Positions 1 through 7,542 of a DNA stretch of 41,668 bases are shown here, piece by piece. The position numbers were made by a program, and so were the translations under genes. Below the pieces are notes generated by a model. The model worked only from the letters and a program-made list of their open reading frames with translations. It was not told the origin of the DNA and searched no databases. The stretch is from a virus. How positions within the stretch are numbered: position 1 is the stretch's first letter; each line of letters opens with the position of its first letter. The stretch lies in IMG/VR virus record IMGVR_UViG_3300028802_000036, positions 1 to 41,668 of that record; one strand, given 5' to 3'.

Positions 1-2
1 CG

Positions 3-212
3 ATCGGTGGTGAGACGGTTACGCTGGTCGCTGGCAACCTCCCGCCGCACGCGCACACGCTGCCCACGACGGTGGCCGTGCAGTCGGGCGCCGGCACCAA
101 CGTCCTCGGCACCGCCGGCGCCGGCAACAACTCGGGCAACGGCCCCGGCGCGAGCACCCCGGCGAACAAGATGCCCTGGGGCAAGCTCGGCACCTGGTAC
201 ATCAAACTGTGA
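3..212 (+). CDS. Tail-collar fibre protein, C-terminal part (cut by window edge)
   Basis: This open frame runs from the window edge to TGA and gives 69 residues ending in GTWYIKL. The segment LPPHAHTLPTT is typical of phage tail-collar fibres, whose His-rich LPxHxHT segment lies near the C-terminus. The missing N-terminal part is at the other end of the window (41010-41668), which stops just before where this part should begin. The frames do not join directly: two leftover bases on each side mean that 3n+2 bases are missing. The protein probably sits at the tail tip and contacts the host surface. The role comes from family resemblance, and the split is read directly from the sequence. Confidence 0.75.
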   Translation: MGGETVTLVAGNLPPHAHTLPTTVAVQSGAGTNVLGTAGAGNNSGNGPGASTPANKMPWGKLGTWYIKL

Positions 213-218
213 GGCAGC

Positions 219-611
219 ATGCTGCAAGGAACCCTCGCCCAGGCCTCCAATCGCACGACGTTCGAGCTCCGCGTCCAGGTGCTCGACGACGAGACCAAGT
301 CGCCCATGGACCTCACTGGGCTGACGCTCGTCTTCGCGCTCTGCCCGCGCGGCACGTTCCCCTATTGGTGGGGCGATGCCGGCAGCACCGCGACGCTGGT
401 GGCCTCGACGATCCCCGGCCAGGCGGGCGACATCTTCGTCATCGACCCGGCCTTCGGCGTGGCGCAGATCGTCTTCCCGGCGAGCGCGATGAAGGTCTGC
501 GCGCCGGCGGACTATGACGCGGGCTTCACCGCGAAGACTGACGACACCGACATTTGCCAGGTATTCATCGGCGGGATCTCCGTCGTCGAAGGGGTGGTGA
601 CATCGCCATGA
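219..611 (+). CDS. Hypothetical tail-associated protein (130 aa)
   Basis: The ATG follows GAGG and lies six bases after the fibre stop. The protein is beta-rich, with alternating hydrophobic residues (FELRVQVLDD, LTGLTLVFAL) and no membrane segment or signal peptide. The opening resembles the small N-terminal beta domains found in phage baseplate or tail accessory proteins. Its TGA overlaps the ATG of the next tail protein, so the two are probably translated together. Its position between the collar fibre and a receptor-binding-like protein suggests a tail structural or fibre-assembly role. I do not recognise a named family. Confidence 0.6.
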   Translation: MLQGTLAQASNRTTFELRVQVLDDETKSPMDLTGLTLVFALCPRGTFPYWWGDAGSTATLVASTIPGQAGDIFVIDPAFGVAQIVFPASAMKVCAPADYDAGFTAKTDDTDICQVFIGGISVVEGVVTSP

Positions 612-1858
612 CGAGCCTCAATCTCACTGTGCGGGCGCTGACCAAGTTTCCGGCGCGGGTCGCCGCCGGCGTCGGCATGCTCATCACCAAGGTGAACGGC
701 ATCTGGACCTTCGCCTTCTCGGGCGCCAACGTCCCGCCCGGCAACGTCAGCGATCCAGCCAACACCGACATCTTCGTCGAGATGCCCGACGGCTCGATCG
801 CCAAGGTGCCGGTGAGTGTCGTCAACCCGGGCCTGGTGCCGTTCCAGACCGGCCGGCGCAATGCCTTCATCAACGGCGGCTTTCAGGTCAACCAAAGGCG
901 TTTCGCGGCTGCCGACTTCGTCGCCGCGACGCGCCAGGTCGCGATCGATCGGTGGGGCTGCAAGACGGGCGCCGGCGTGCCTTCGTTCTTCAGCCAAAGT
1001 GCGTTCAACAACAATCCGCCGGCGCCCGACGGGCGGGCCTATCAGCTTCTCCAATTCAGCGGCAACGCTGGTATGACGACCTTCGACATCGATCAACGGA
1101 TCGAGGCGAGGAACATGGGCCCGCTTCTCCGCGGGACCGCAGTCACCTTCTCGGCCTACATCTTCAATCTTTCCGGCGGCGGCGCGACAGCCTTTACGCC
1201 GACGCTTTTCGTCGAGACGCCGACGGCGCTCGACAATTGGGCGGTGAGCAACGTCCAGAACGGCGGCGGCGCCGGCGAGGCGCTGCAATCCTGCCCGGTG
1301 AACGCCTGGACGCGGGTCACCTGGAGCGCCAACATCGCCGGCTACGCCAATATAGGCAACGGCATTGCCTTCCGGCTGCGCATTCCCAACGGTTCACTCG
1401 ACGCATCCGGCAAGAGCCTGCTGCTCGCTCAGCTTCAGGTCGAGGAGGTCAACGCGGTGGGCGATCCGCCGAGCCTCTTCGAGCCGGTCGACTTCGCCAC
1501 CGAGCTGGCTTCGTGCCAGCGGTTTTTCTCCAAGACGTTTCCCTACACGACGAAGCCGGCGCAAAATGTCGGCGTTACCGGCGGCTACTATTTCAGTCAA
1601 AATGTCGGGGCGGCAGCGGGGATGACTGGCGCCCCGGTTCGCTTCGGCACCGTCATGCGAACGCTGCCAACCCTTGTCCTCTTCAATCCGTCGGCCACCA
1701 ATGCCCTTGCTCGAAACACGACCGCTGCCGCTGATTGCTCCACCACGGCGCCGGTTGGCACGGCGGACAGCGGATTTGCCCTATCGGTGACGACGGCTGC
1801 CGGCAGCGCGGCAGGACAGGCAAACATTATCCACTACACTGCCGACGCGGAGCTCTGA
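608..1858 (+). CDS. Putative tail fibre / receptor-binding protein with carbohydrate-binding-like domain
   Basis: I chose the ATG at 608 because it overlaps the upstream stop (ATGA); an in-frame upstream extension is basic and unlike the rest. The product has 416 residues. The N-terminal 60-80 residues are short beta repeats. The segment NAFINGGFQVNQRRF (around residue 78) opens a jelly-roll-like domain of the kind seen in phage fibres that bind surface sugars. Near residues 278-310 is the phrase QLQVEE..LFEPVDFATELASCQRFF, and the pattern E-L-x-x-C-Q-R-[YF] is common in podovirus tail proteins. The C-terminus is a beta-rich tip. A host-adsorption role is inferred from these family features and from position. 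Confidence 0.7.
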   Translation: MTSLNLTVRALTKFPARVAAGVGMLITKVNGIWTFAFSGANVPPGNVSDPANTDIFVEMPDGSIAKVPVSVVNPGLVPFQTGRRNAFINGGFQVNQRRFAAADFVAATRQVAIDRWGCKTGAGVPSFFSQSAFNNNPPAPDGRAYQLLQFSGNAGMTTFDIDQRIEARNMGPLLRGTAVTFSAYIFNLSGGGATAFTPTLFVETPTALDNWAVSNVQNGGGAGEALQSCPVNAWTRVTWSANIAGYANIGNGIAFRLRIPNGSLDASGKSLLLAQLQVEEVNAVGDPPSLFEPVDFATELASCQRFFSKTFPYTTKPAQNVGVTGGYYFSQNVGAAAGMTGAPVRFGTVMRTLPTLVLFNPSATNALARNTTAAADCSTTAPVGTADSGFALSVTTAAGSAAGQANIIHYTADAEL

Positions 1859-1860
1859 TC

Positions 1861-2106
1861 ATGGCAGTCACCTACGCTCAGTGGACCGACGACAGTCGCA
1901 CGATGATCTCGGCGACGATCGACGACGTCGAGGGCATGTTCGTGCCCGATGATCCTGCGAACCCCCAGCGCCAGCGCATCGCTGAGTGGGAGGTCGGCCC
2001 GCCGCCGCAGCAGATCGAGGACCCGCCGCCGGTGGTGGCAACCAAGCCGGCGGGGCCGAGCATTGAGGAGCGGCTCGACGCGCTCGAGGCGAAGGTCGGT
2101 AAGTAA
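1861..2106 (+). CDS. Small hypothetical tail-region protein (81 aa)
   Basis: The ATG lies two bases after the fibre stop, and its TAA shares one base with the next ATG (TAATG). The N-terminal half is a compact domain (YAQWTDDSRTMISATIDD). A Pro-rich linker follows, and then a short amphipathic helix (IEERLDALEAKVGK) that could trimerise. Small proteins of this shape often accompany phage tail fibres as accessory or chaperone-like subunits. I do not recognise a named family, so the assignment rests on position and shape. Confidence 0.6.
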   Translation: MAVTYAQWTDDSRTMISATIDDVEGMFVPDDPANPQRQRIAEWEVGPPPQQIEDPPPVVATKPAGPSIEERLDALEAKVGK

Positions 2107-2666
2107 TGGTCGTCGTCGTCCCCAACATCCCGGTCGATCAGCAGACCGTCGTCCGCGGCGAGCGGGATGTTGCCGACGGCGACTGGTATCGCTTCTGGAA
2201 AGGCGAGGCGGACGCGATCCGCGAGCTGCAGACCGCCTACCCGGTCACCGACGGTGCAGCGGGGGTCGGATGGACGACGCCGGCGGTGCCGAACCTCACC
2301 TTCGGCGGGGCCGCCGTGGGCATCACCTACAGCGCGCGCCTCGGTCGCTACTACAAGCAGGGCCCCCTCGTGCATTTCTTCTACAATCTCCTCCTCACGA
2401 GCAAGGGCGTGTCGGTGGGCAATGCTTCGCTCGAGGGGCTGCCATTCGCGAATAGCACCGAGCTCGCTCCGGTCTTTCCGCTGCGGGTCAGCGGGATGAC
2501 GGCGGGCGTGGGGGACACGATGACGATGGCCCTGCTCGCTGCCGGCGCCAGTGCCATGACCCCGCAGAAGGGGAACCTCGCCGGCGGCTACGCCACCATG
2601 ACGGATGCTGACTTCGGTAACTTCGCTGTGATCCGCGTCAACGGGACGTACTACACGACACCATAG
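2106..2666 (+). CDS. Putative tail tip / fibre protein (186 aa)
   Basis: The segment from about residue 60 to 110 follows a pattern widespread in phage tail tips: a tryptophan-rich lead, LTFGGAAVGITYS, R-x-x-x-Y-x-x-Q-G, L-V-H-F, then LLLTSKGVSVGNASLEGLPF. Related domains are usually the C-terminal, surface-exposed part of long fibres; here the domain is a stand-alone gene with only about 55 preceding residues. It overlaps the upstream gene by one base and belongs to the rightward tail cluster. It may assemble with the 416-residue fibre or provide an alternative receptor-binding tip. Confidence 0.62.
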   Translation: MVVVVPNIPVDQQTVVRGERDVADGDWYRFWKGEADAIRELQTAYPVTDGAAGVGWTTPAVPNLTFGGAAVGITYSARLGRYYKQGPLVHFFYNLLLTSKGVSVGNASLEGLPFANSTELAPVFPLRVSGMTAGVGDTMTMALLAAGASAMTPQKGNLAGGYATMTDADFGNFAVIRVNGTYYTTP

Positions 2667-2675
2667 GAGGCTGAG

Positions 2676-3470
2676 ATGCCAATCGGACCAGACGGCATGC
2701 CGGTAAAAGTAGCGGGGCAGCGGCGCCCGATGCAGCGTATGCAGCGACCTCAGATGCAGCGCCCGATGGGCGGAGGCGCCGCCCGCGGGGCGGCACGCCA
2801 GGCCGCGGTCGCCGGCATGGAGCGGCCGATGGGCGGGCCACCGATGGGCGCCACATTGCCGCCGCAGAAGGGCCAGGTCATGGGGGCTCCGACGCCCGAC
2901 ATGGCCATGCGGCCTGGCGGCATCGGCTCGCCTCGGATCGCGCCGATCAACACGCCCGAGATGGCGGGCGGCGGCATCGCACCAGGCGGCGCCACATTGC
3001 CGCCACAGCCGCCGCAGAAGGGCCAGGTCATGGGGGCTCCGACGCCCGATATGGCCATGCGGCCTGGCGGCATCGGCAGCCCGCGGATTGCACCGATCAG
3101 CCTGCCCGAGGCGCAGCAGCCGCAGCCGCAGCCGCAGCCGCAAGTGCAGTCGGCAGTGCCGCCGCCACCGGCACCGCCGCCGGTGATGGGGGCGACCCAG
3201 GACCCCGGCATGGCGCAGGCTGGGCAGATGCAGGCGGCTGCGCTGGCGCGCGGTGCTGGCGGGATGCCGCCGCCGAACCCCATGAAGATGGGCATGCCGC
3301 CGGCAAACCCCGGCATGGCGCAGGCGGGGCAGATGCAGGCGCCGGGGGCGCCGGTCATGCGCCCGCCGATGAAGGCGGGGCTGGCCACCGGCGCCGCTCC
3401 CGGGGGAGCGATGCCGGCGCGGCCGATCAACTATGCGGCTGGTCTGGGCGGTCAGCGACCAGGGATGTGA
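2676..3470 (+). CDS. Met/Pro/Gly/Gln-rich low-complexity protein, possible internal virion protein
   Basis: The start follows a strong GGAGG. The product has 264 residues and is almost wholly low complexity, built of Met, Pro, Gly, Gln and Ala with little expected fold. It contains a 67-base direct repeat at a 150-base period (peptide KGQVMGAPTPDMAMRPGGIG twice) and a second repeat, PGMAQAGQMQA, at a 105-base period. Its C-terminus ends PINYAAGLGGQRPGM and carries the [ND]YAxGL motif that recurs in the ejection-type proteins at 32-39 kb, which links it to the virion interior. It is the last rightward gene of the tail block and overlaps the convergent leftward gene tail to tail by 44 bases. 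Confidence 0.6.
   Translation: MPIGPDGMPVKVAGQRRPMQRMQRPQMQRPMGGGAARGAARQAAVAGMERPMGGPPMGATLPPQKGQVMGAPTPDMAMRPGGIGSPRIAPINTPEMAGGGIAPGGATLPPQPPQKGQVMGAPTPDMAMRPGGIGSPRIAPISLPEAQQPQPQPQPQVQSAVPPPPAPPPVMGATQDPGMAQAGQMQAAALARGAGGMPPPNPMKMGMPPANPGMAQAGQMQAPGAPVMRPPMKAGLATGAAPGGAMPARPINYAAGLGGQRPGM
2861..3076 (+). repeat. Direct repeat, two copies at 150-base period
   Basis: The 66 or so bases beginning GCCGCAGAAGGGCCAGGTCA at 2861 recur at 3011 with about one mismatch through 3076. The repeat is in frame and duplicates a Pro/Met/Gly-rich peptide inside the 264-residue protein. It looks like a tandem expansion of a disordered region. Confidence 0.85.
3203..3341 (+). repeat. Direct repeat, two 34-base copies at 105-base period
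   Basis: Copies lie at 3203-3236 and 3308-3341, beginning CCCCGGCATGGCGCAGG and differing at one base. Both are in frame and encode PGMAQAGQMQA. This is a second, independent expansion within the same low-complexity gene. Confidence 0.8.
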
Positions 3471-3651
3471 GCGCCGGGAACGTCGCCTCCAGCTTTCCGA
3501 TCATGTCCTTGACGAGCGTCTCGATCAGCCCGTTGCTGTAGGCGGCGCTGGCGATTACCACGCGGAGTTTCTCGTTCTCAGCCTTCAGCCGGGTGATTTC
3601 GGCGCGGGCCTCGATAAGGTCGTCACTGTTGCTGCGGCGTGTTTTGCTCAA
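3427..3651 (-). CDS. Small coiled-coil protein (74 aa), TTG start
   Basis: I place the start at TTG (3651-3649) because a strong GGAGG lies just upstream. Longer in-frame extensions run through the neighbouring gene and look non-coding. The N-terminus is basic (SKTRRSNSDD). A clear heptad helix follows (EITRLKAENEKLRVVIASAA), then a hydrophobic helix (GLIETLVKDMIGKLEATF). It is the last gene of the long leftward operon and overlaps the end of the convergent Met/Pro-rich gene by 44 bases. The product probably forms a dimer or small oligomer; no function is recognised. Confidence 0.6.
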   Translation of the reverse strand: MSKTRRSNSDDLIEARAEITRLKAENEKLRVVIASAAYSNGLIETLVKDMIGKLEATFPALTSLVADRPDQPHS

Positions 3652-3670
3652 TGGACTTCCTCCCTCTTGT

Positions 3671-4129
3671 CTACCCCGGCCACGGGCATGCCGTGCGCTT
3701 ACGGGTTCCGCCGCGGAGCACCGTCCCGTCGGAGCTGCGATAGCTCCGGTAGTGGACCCGGCACCACTTGTCCTTCGCGGTCGGCACGATGTTGGTGTCG
3801 GGCGCCATGCCGGGGTCTGGCGCCGTGCTGTAGTCGCTCGACTTGTCGATGCGGACGACGACAGGCGGTTCGTCGAGGAGAATGCAGTGGGCTTCCGCCG
3901 ACATCTCGATGGCCTGCTGTAGATCGACGTCGTCGGTCGCGTCGAAGACGATCTTGCCGAGCTGCTGGCCAACCTGGTGGCAGGCGGTGGGGTCAGCGGC
4001 CCTGGCCTGCCGCACGGTGGTGTCATAGGCGGCCTCGATGACGAGGGCCCCGCAGCAAGCCCCGAAGACGAACCAGCGCGCTCGACGGGCATCGTGGTTG
4101 CGGCGGAAGAGGTGCACGAGCCAGATCAT
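3671..4129 (-). CDS. Membrane-anchored hypothetical protein (152 aa)
   Basis: The ATG at 4129 overlaps the stop of recT (ATGA), the usual arrangement in this operon, so I prefer it to an upstream ATG. Residues 1-16 are basic. One hydrophobic segment (WFVFGACCGALVIEAA) follows, so the protein is probably anchored with N-in, C-out topology. The soluble part has cysteines and a Lys/Arg-rich C-terminus (LRGGTRKRTACPWPG). It is transcribed after the recombination genes. A role in superinfection exclusion or the envelope is conceivable but not shown. Confidence 0.6.
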   Translation of the reverse strand: MIWLVHLFRRNHDARRARWFVFGACCGALVIEAAYDTTVRQARAADPTACHQVGQQLGKIVFDATDDVDLQQAIEMSAEAHCILLDEPPVVVRIDKSSDYSTAPDPGMAPDTNIVPTAKDKWCRVHYRSYRSSDGTVLRGGTRKRTACPWPG

Positions 4130-5418
4130 AGACGTGTGAACCTGTCGCGGATCATGTCGCACTCGCCGGGGGAGCCCTTGCCGGCGACGCGGGCGAGGTG
4201 AGCGTCGCGTATGGCGACGACTGCGGTCTCGGCATCGCTGCCCTCGGCGAAGCCTTCATCCTCGAGGAAGTTGACGGTGCCCTTCTGCACGGTGCGCTGC
4301 GACTGGGCGCCCATCAGCATGTCGGCAAACTTGCGGACCTTGGCGGCCTGCTCGGTCGTCAGCTTGAGGGCGGGGCCTGCCCCCGCTGCGGGTGCAGCCG
4401 CGGCGGGGGCAGTAGCGGCGGGCGGTTCCTCTTTGGGGGGCGCCGAGGCAGGATCCGCTTGCGCCGTATTGGTCGCCCCCGAGGCGGGCTCGACCGCCTT
4501 TTGCGAAGAGGACGGAGTTGCCGTCGCCTCGGGAGCTGCAGCGGCTGTCTGAGGCGCCGCTGGTTTCGTGGCTTCGCCTGTCTTCTTGTCGACGACGTCG
4601 CCGTCCTGATCAAGGTCGGTGTAGTCGTCATCCCCGTTGTCTTCGGTCGGGCCGGCGAGGGCCGCCATCTTCTCGGAGAGCGTCCGCTGGTCGACCTTCT
4701 TGACTTCGGCGCGCTCGGCCTCGTCCTGGAACATCTGTTCGTCGCGACGGAAGATAAATTCGAGGTCGGCCGCCATCGGCAGCACCTTGGAGTGCCGGCG
4801 GGCGACGGTCTTCCGCGCCATCTCCTCGTACCAGCTGACCCAGGGGCCGCTGTCCTTGGCCTTGGACACGGCGCGGACCTTCTCGACCTCCTCGCGCGTC
4901 ATAAACTCCCGGCTCTTCTCGCCGGTCTTCAGCACCGCGATCGAGTAGACCGCCACCATGGGGCCGGCGTCGGTCATGGCGGGGCGGTGGACGAGGCGCG
5001 GGTTGTCGCCGAGCTCGTACTCGAAATGGTCGTTCTTGTGGACGACGTAGGTCTCCCAGGTGGCGATCTCGTTCGACTGGCGGACCTTCTTCCTGATGCC
5101 GGCGATCATCGGCATGTACTGGACGACATCGCCGCCCTTGCCGCTGAAGATGACAAAGGCGGCCTCGCGGCCGTCGGGCATCAGCCCATCGCGGGCGCAC
5201 TTCATGGCGGCGACCCAGAGCGAGCGGCGGGTCAGCCGATTGAGGGCCTTTAGCTTGGGGTTCTGTGCGACCGCCGTCTGGATGATTTGCAGGAAGCGCT
5301 CGACCGGAACATGGGCGGGCAGGGCCTCGCGAAACTGTTCTGCGCGGGAGACGAGGTCATCGTCGAACGGGACGATGGCGTTGGCCTGGGCAGTGGGGTC
5401 GGCGGTGGTCTCGTTCAC
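4126..5418 (-). CDS. recT: RecT-family single-strand annealing protein
   Basis: Residues 20-230 match the RecT/Redbeta annealase fold: FLQIIQTAVAQNPKLKAL, then AAMKCARDGLMPDGREAAFV, YMPMIAGIRKKVRQS, and a conserved WYEEMARKTVARRHSKVLP block. RecT proteins bind ssDNA left by a partner exonuclease and anneal homologous strands. The partner gene lies directly upstream, and the GTG start overlaps its stop (GTGA). At 430 residues it is longer than typical RecT (270-330). The extra length is an Ala/Pro/Thr-rich linker (about 250-345) and a helical C-terminal domain (about 350-430) that I do not recognise. The pair probably supports phage recombination and concatemer formation. Confidence 0.92.
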   Translation of the reverse strand: MNETTADPTAQANAIVPFDDDLVSRAEQFREALPAHVPVERFLQIIQTAVAQNPKLKALNRLTRRSLWVAAMKCARDGLMPDGREAAFVIFSGKGGDVVQYMPMIAGIRKKVRQSNEIATWETYVVHKNDHFEYELGDNPRLVHRPAMTDAGPMVAVYSIAVLKTGEKSREFMTREEVEKVRAVSKAKDSGPWVSWYEEMARKTVARRHSKVLPMAADLEFIFRRDEQMFQDEAERAEVKKVDQRTLSEKMAALAGPTEDNGDDDYTDLDQDGDVVDKKTGEATKPAAPQTAAAAPEATATPSSSQKAVEPASGATNTAQADPASAPPKEEPPAATAPAAAAPAAGAGPALKLTTEQAAKVRKFADMLMGAQSQRTVQKGTVNFLEDEGFAEGSDAETAVVAIRDAHLARVAGKGSPGECDMIRDRFTRL

Positions 5419-6338
5419 TGGCGTGGCTCCTTCACGGTGAGGCTGATGTAGCTGTTCGCTTCGACGCTATACGCTTTCCTCTCGACGCGCTTGCGGATTA
5501 TGCACCGACCGTCGGAAAGATACCCGATGCCGGCGTCGCCCATGGCCGCCATGAAGCGGCCCTTGAGGATGGCGCGGCGCTCGTTGTCGAGCTTGATCCG
5601 AGCCTTCAGGTCTTCGTCTTCGTCGGCGAGCTCGACGAGCTGGTTATCGCTGCGGAGGTCGACGGTGCCGCCGATCGAGGTGTAGAGGCCGGCGAGCACC
5701 TCGGCATCCTTGGGGCTGGTGATGTCGGGCGGCCGGCTGTTCTCGACGCGCTGCCAGAACTCTCGCACCTCGCCCTCGATGTGGGTAATGAGCGTCGGCT
5801 CGTGCGGGATCTCGATCTCGTGGACCTCGATCGAGAAGCCGATGACGAGCGGCACGACCAGGGCGTAGGAGGCGCCGGTCAGCTCGCGCTCGATCGCGGC
5901 TTGGCAGACGATCCAGAGCGGCGGCTCGATGGCCCCGTCAGAATTACGCCAATTTCGCTTGAATATTGACGGTTCGACCGACTTGAACTGGATGACCCCG
6001 TGGCCCTCGCGCTCGGGCATCTGCACCAGGGCGTCGGGCGTGGCGCCGAGGCGCCGGGCGCCGTCGCGGTAGTAGGCCTGCGGGTTGCGGATGATCCAGT
6101 CGGGGTGGTCGCGCTGCAGCTTGGCGATCGCCACCGGCTCGAGCAGGATCCCGCGCTCCATGGGGCCGGTGACCTCGCCGGCGGGCCGGATGCTCGACTG
6201 GCGCTTCTCCACGTAGAGCTCGAACGCGCTGAGGTAGGGGTGGATGCCGAGGAGGGCTGCCGCCTGGCTGGCGGTGACGTCCTGGAGGCGGGTGTGCAGC
6301 CATTGATCGCGGCTGGTGATGGGGATGATCTCGATCAC
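5415..6338 (-). CDS. YqaJ-type (lambda-exonuclease-like) recombination exonuclease
   Basis: The product has 307 residues, and the GTG start overlaps the stop of the upstream gene (GTGA). The N-terminus has the YqaJ hallmark: W-L-H-T-R-L-x-D-V-T-A-S-Q-A-A-A-L-L-G, RGILLEPVAIAKLQ (E67) and GATPDALVQ (D102). The metal-binding motif is GVIQFKSVE (K119). Family members use D...E-x-K to bind metal ions and digest one strand of dsDNA 5' to 3', feeding RecT. Here a glutamine (Q117) stands where the E of E-x-K is usual. The C-terminal third is helical and charged. Pairing with recT makes a Red-like module likely. Confidence 0.85.
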   Translation of the reverse strand: MIEIIPITSRDQWLHTRLQDVTASQAAALLGIHPYLSAFELYVEKRQSSIRPAGEVTGPMERGILLEPVAIAKLQRDHPDWIIRNPQAYYRDGARRLGATPDALVQMPEREGHGVIQFKSVEPSIFKRNWRNSDGAIEPPLWIVCQAAIERELTGASYALVVPLVIGFSIEVHEIEIPHEPTLITHIEGEVREFWQRVENSRPPDITSPKDAEVLAGLYTSIGGTVDLRSDNQLVELADEDEDLKARIKLDNERRAILKGRFMAAMGDAGIGYLSDGRCIIRKRVERKAYSVEANSYISLTVKEPRQ

Positions 6339-6628
6339 TTGGCGAGCTCCCAGATGCGGTAGTGGCTCTCGTAGACATTGACGATGGTCACGAACCCCTC
6401 GCGGCCGAGCTGGCAGCGCGCATCGTCCGACAAGGCCTGCTCGTCCGAGCTGTGGATGACGAGGGTGCGGGCCTCGATGCCGCCGGCGTCGAAGGTGAGG
6501 TTGGTCTTCGTCTTGGCGGCCTGGTCGCGCATGGCGACGACATTGGCCTCGCGGCTTTCGCGGGTCGCTCCGGGGTCTGGCTGGCAGGCCAGGGCGGCGA
6601 TGGGGAGGAGGACTGCTGCGGCGATCAT
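6335..6628 (-). CDS. Small exported protein, possible lipoprotein (97 aa)
   Basis: I start at ATG 6628, which shares one base with the upstream stop. This gives the N-terminus MIAAAVLLPIAALACQPDPG: a hydrophobic signal segment followed by ALA-C, a weak lipobox. The mature part is soluble, with GREGFVTIVNVYESHYRIWE at the end. It is probably sent to the periplasm or inner face of the outer membrane. The lead lacks the basic residues normal for signal peptides, so export is likely but not certain. A spanin subunit is possible, but the protein is not Pro-rich and lies in an early-type operon, so I make no such call. Confidence 0.55.
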   Translation of the reverse strand: MIAAAVLLPIAALACQPDPGATRESREANVVAMRDQAAKTKTNLTFDAGGIEARTLVIHSSDEQALSDDARCQLGREGFVTIVNVYESHYRIWELAK

Positions 6629-6930
6629 CAATGGATTTCTCCTTTTTCGAGTTCGATGGTCTGCATCGCCATGATGGTGAGGTGGTCGCCGCCGCCGCGC
6701 ACGAGGGTGCTGGCGACGCAATCGAGGAAGAACTGGATCGCGCCGGGGTTACTGTTGGTGCCATAGAGGCAATAGGCGGAGAGGGCGCCGAGGGCGTTGA
6801 GCTCCTCCATTGCGAGCTGACGGGGGCCGGCGGTGGGCTTGCGTTTGACGGCCCACGCTTCGACGGCCTTCAGCAGGGCATCGTAGAGCTCCAGGGTGCT
6901 CGCGCGGTCAGGGCTGGGGAGTTCGTCCAT
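6628..6930 (-). CDS. Hypothetical protein (100 aa)
   Basis: The protein is helical throughout, with a central motif LGALSAYCLYGTNSNPGAIQ and no signal or membrane segment. Its stop shares a base with the next gene and its start lies inside the end of the upstream RMF-like gene (23-base overlap), so translation is coupled. No family is recognised. Helical proteins of this size are common among phage early genes that interact with host factors. Confidence 0.55.
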   Translation of the reverse strand: MDELPSPDRASTLELYDALLKAVEAWAVKRKPTAGPRQLAMEELNALGALSAYCLYGTNSNPGAIQFFLDCVASTLVRGGGDHLTIMAMQTIELEKGEIH

Positions 6931-7108
6931 GCTGCTCGCTCCTGTCTTTGATGCAGGCGATAGTGCCGACCTTCCAGCCGTTGAGATAGACGTCGAGGCA
7001 TTCGGGGTCGCGGAAGGCGGGCGGGCGGAAACGGGCGTCGTAGCCGTCGCGGTAGCCGCGCTCGGCCCAGACCTCGGTGCGCGAGCGCGGGGTGCGGATC
7101 GTTCTCAT
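6908..7108 (-). CDS. Ribosome modulation factor (RMF)-like small basic protein (66 aa)
   Basis: The core WAERGYRDGYDA (residues 14-25), a short spacer with an acidic/Cys turn (DPECLD) and YLNGWKVG (41-48) follow the RMF pattern A-x-x-x-G-x-x-A-G ... W-L-x-G-W-x-x-G. RMF binds 30S ribosomes and drives 70S dimerisation into inactive 100S particles. The N-terminus is Arg-rich, fitting an RNA binder. RMF-like genes occur in alphaproteobacteria and their phages. The gene overlaps both neighbours in the leftward operon. Resemblance is by eye and moderate. Confidence 0.5.
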   Translation of the reverse strand: MRTIRTPRSRTEVWAERGYRDGYDARFRPPAFRDPECLDVYLNGWKVGTIACIKDRSEQHGRTPQP

Positions 7109-7542
7109 TGATCGAACCCTTCGGGTGGATTGAGCAGATCGCAGATGCCACCGTAGGGGTCTTCCTCTGGCGACATAAACGACGCGGAGTAGCGGCCGTC
7201 GGCGCCGTACGTATCGACATCTTCGCGGCCGGTGCGGGGGTCGAGGACCGCGGCGACGATGGGGGCGCGAGGGTCTTTGATGTCGGTGGCCAGTATCCGC
7301 ACACGGTAATTGTAGAAGGTGCGAACCGGCTTCGTCGGATCGAATGGTGTCCCTTTCGGGATCACGTAGCTGGCGGGGCAGATGTAGGGGCGGCCGTCGT
7401 CGTCATCGCCCCAGTTAATCTGATAAGTTCCGTCGCGCTTGACCTTGGCAATCGTGGCCGGATACCAGGCCTCGTCGCCGGGCTCGACATAGTCGTCGAC
7501 TGATCCCGAGAGGAATGCGTAGACCTTGTCGCCTTTCTTCAT
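7105..7542 (-). CDS. Hypothetical protein with Tudor/SH3-like N-terminus (145 aa)
   Basis: The first 55 residues (GDKVYAFLSG, DEAWYPATIAKVKRDGTYQI, NWGDDDDGRPY) have the spacing of a Tudor/Agenet-type small beta barrel: a W-Y-P-A-x-I-x-x-V phrase, a G-T-Y turn and an acidic W-x-D loop. The remainder is mixed and ends in acidic turns. Such barrels bind peptides or nucleic acids. The gene overlaps both neighbours by four bases. The fold guess is from pattern only. Confidence 0.55.
   Translation of the reverse strand: MKKGDKVYAFLSGSVDDYVEPGDEAWYPATIAKVKRDGTYQINWGDDDDGRPYICPASYVIPKGTPFDPTKPVRTFYNYRVRILATDIKDPRAPIVAAVLDPRTGREDVDTYGADGRYSASFMSPEEDPYGGICDLLNPPEGFDQ

Noticed and set aside
4198-5253. 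Long plus-strand frame opposite recT
   Set aside because: It is antisense to a clear RecT gene and low in complexity.
6335-6628. Spanin (Rz1-like) assignment for the possible lipoprotein
   Set aside because: It is not Pro-rich, has only a weak lipobox, and no inner-membrane partner overlaps it.
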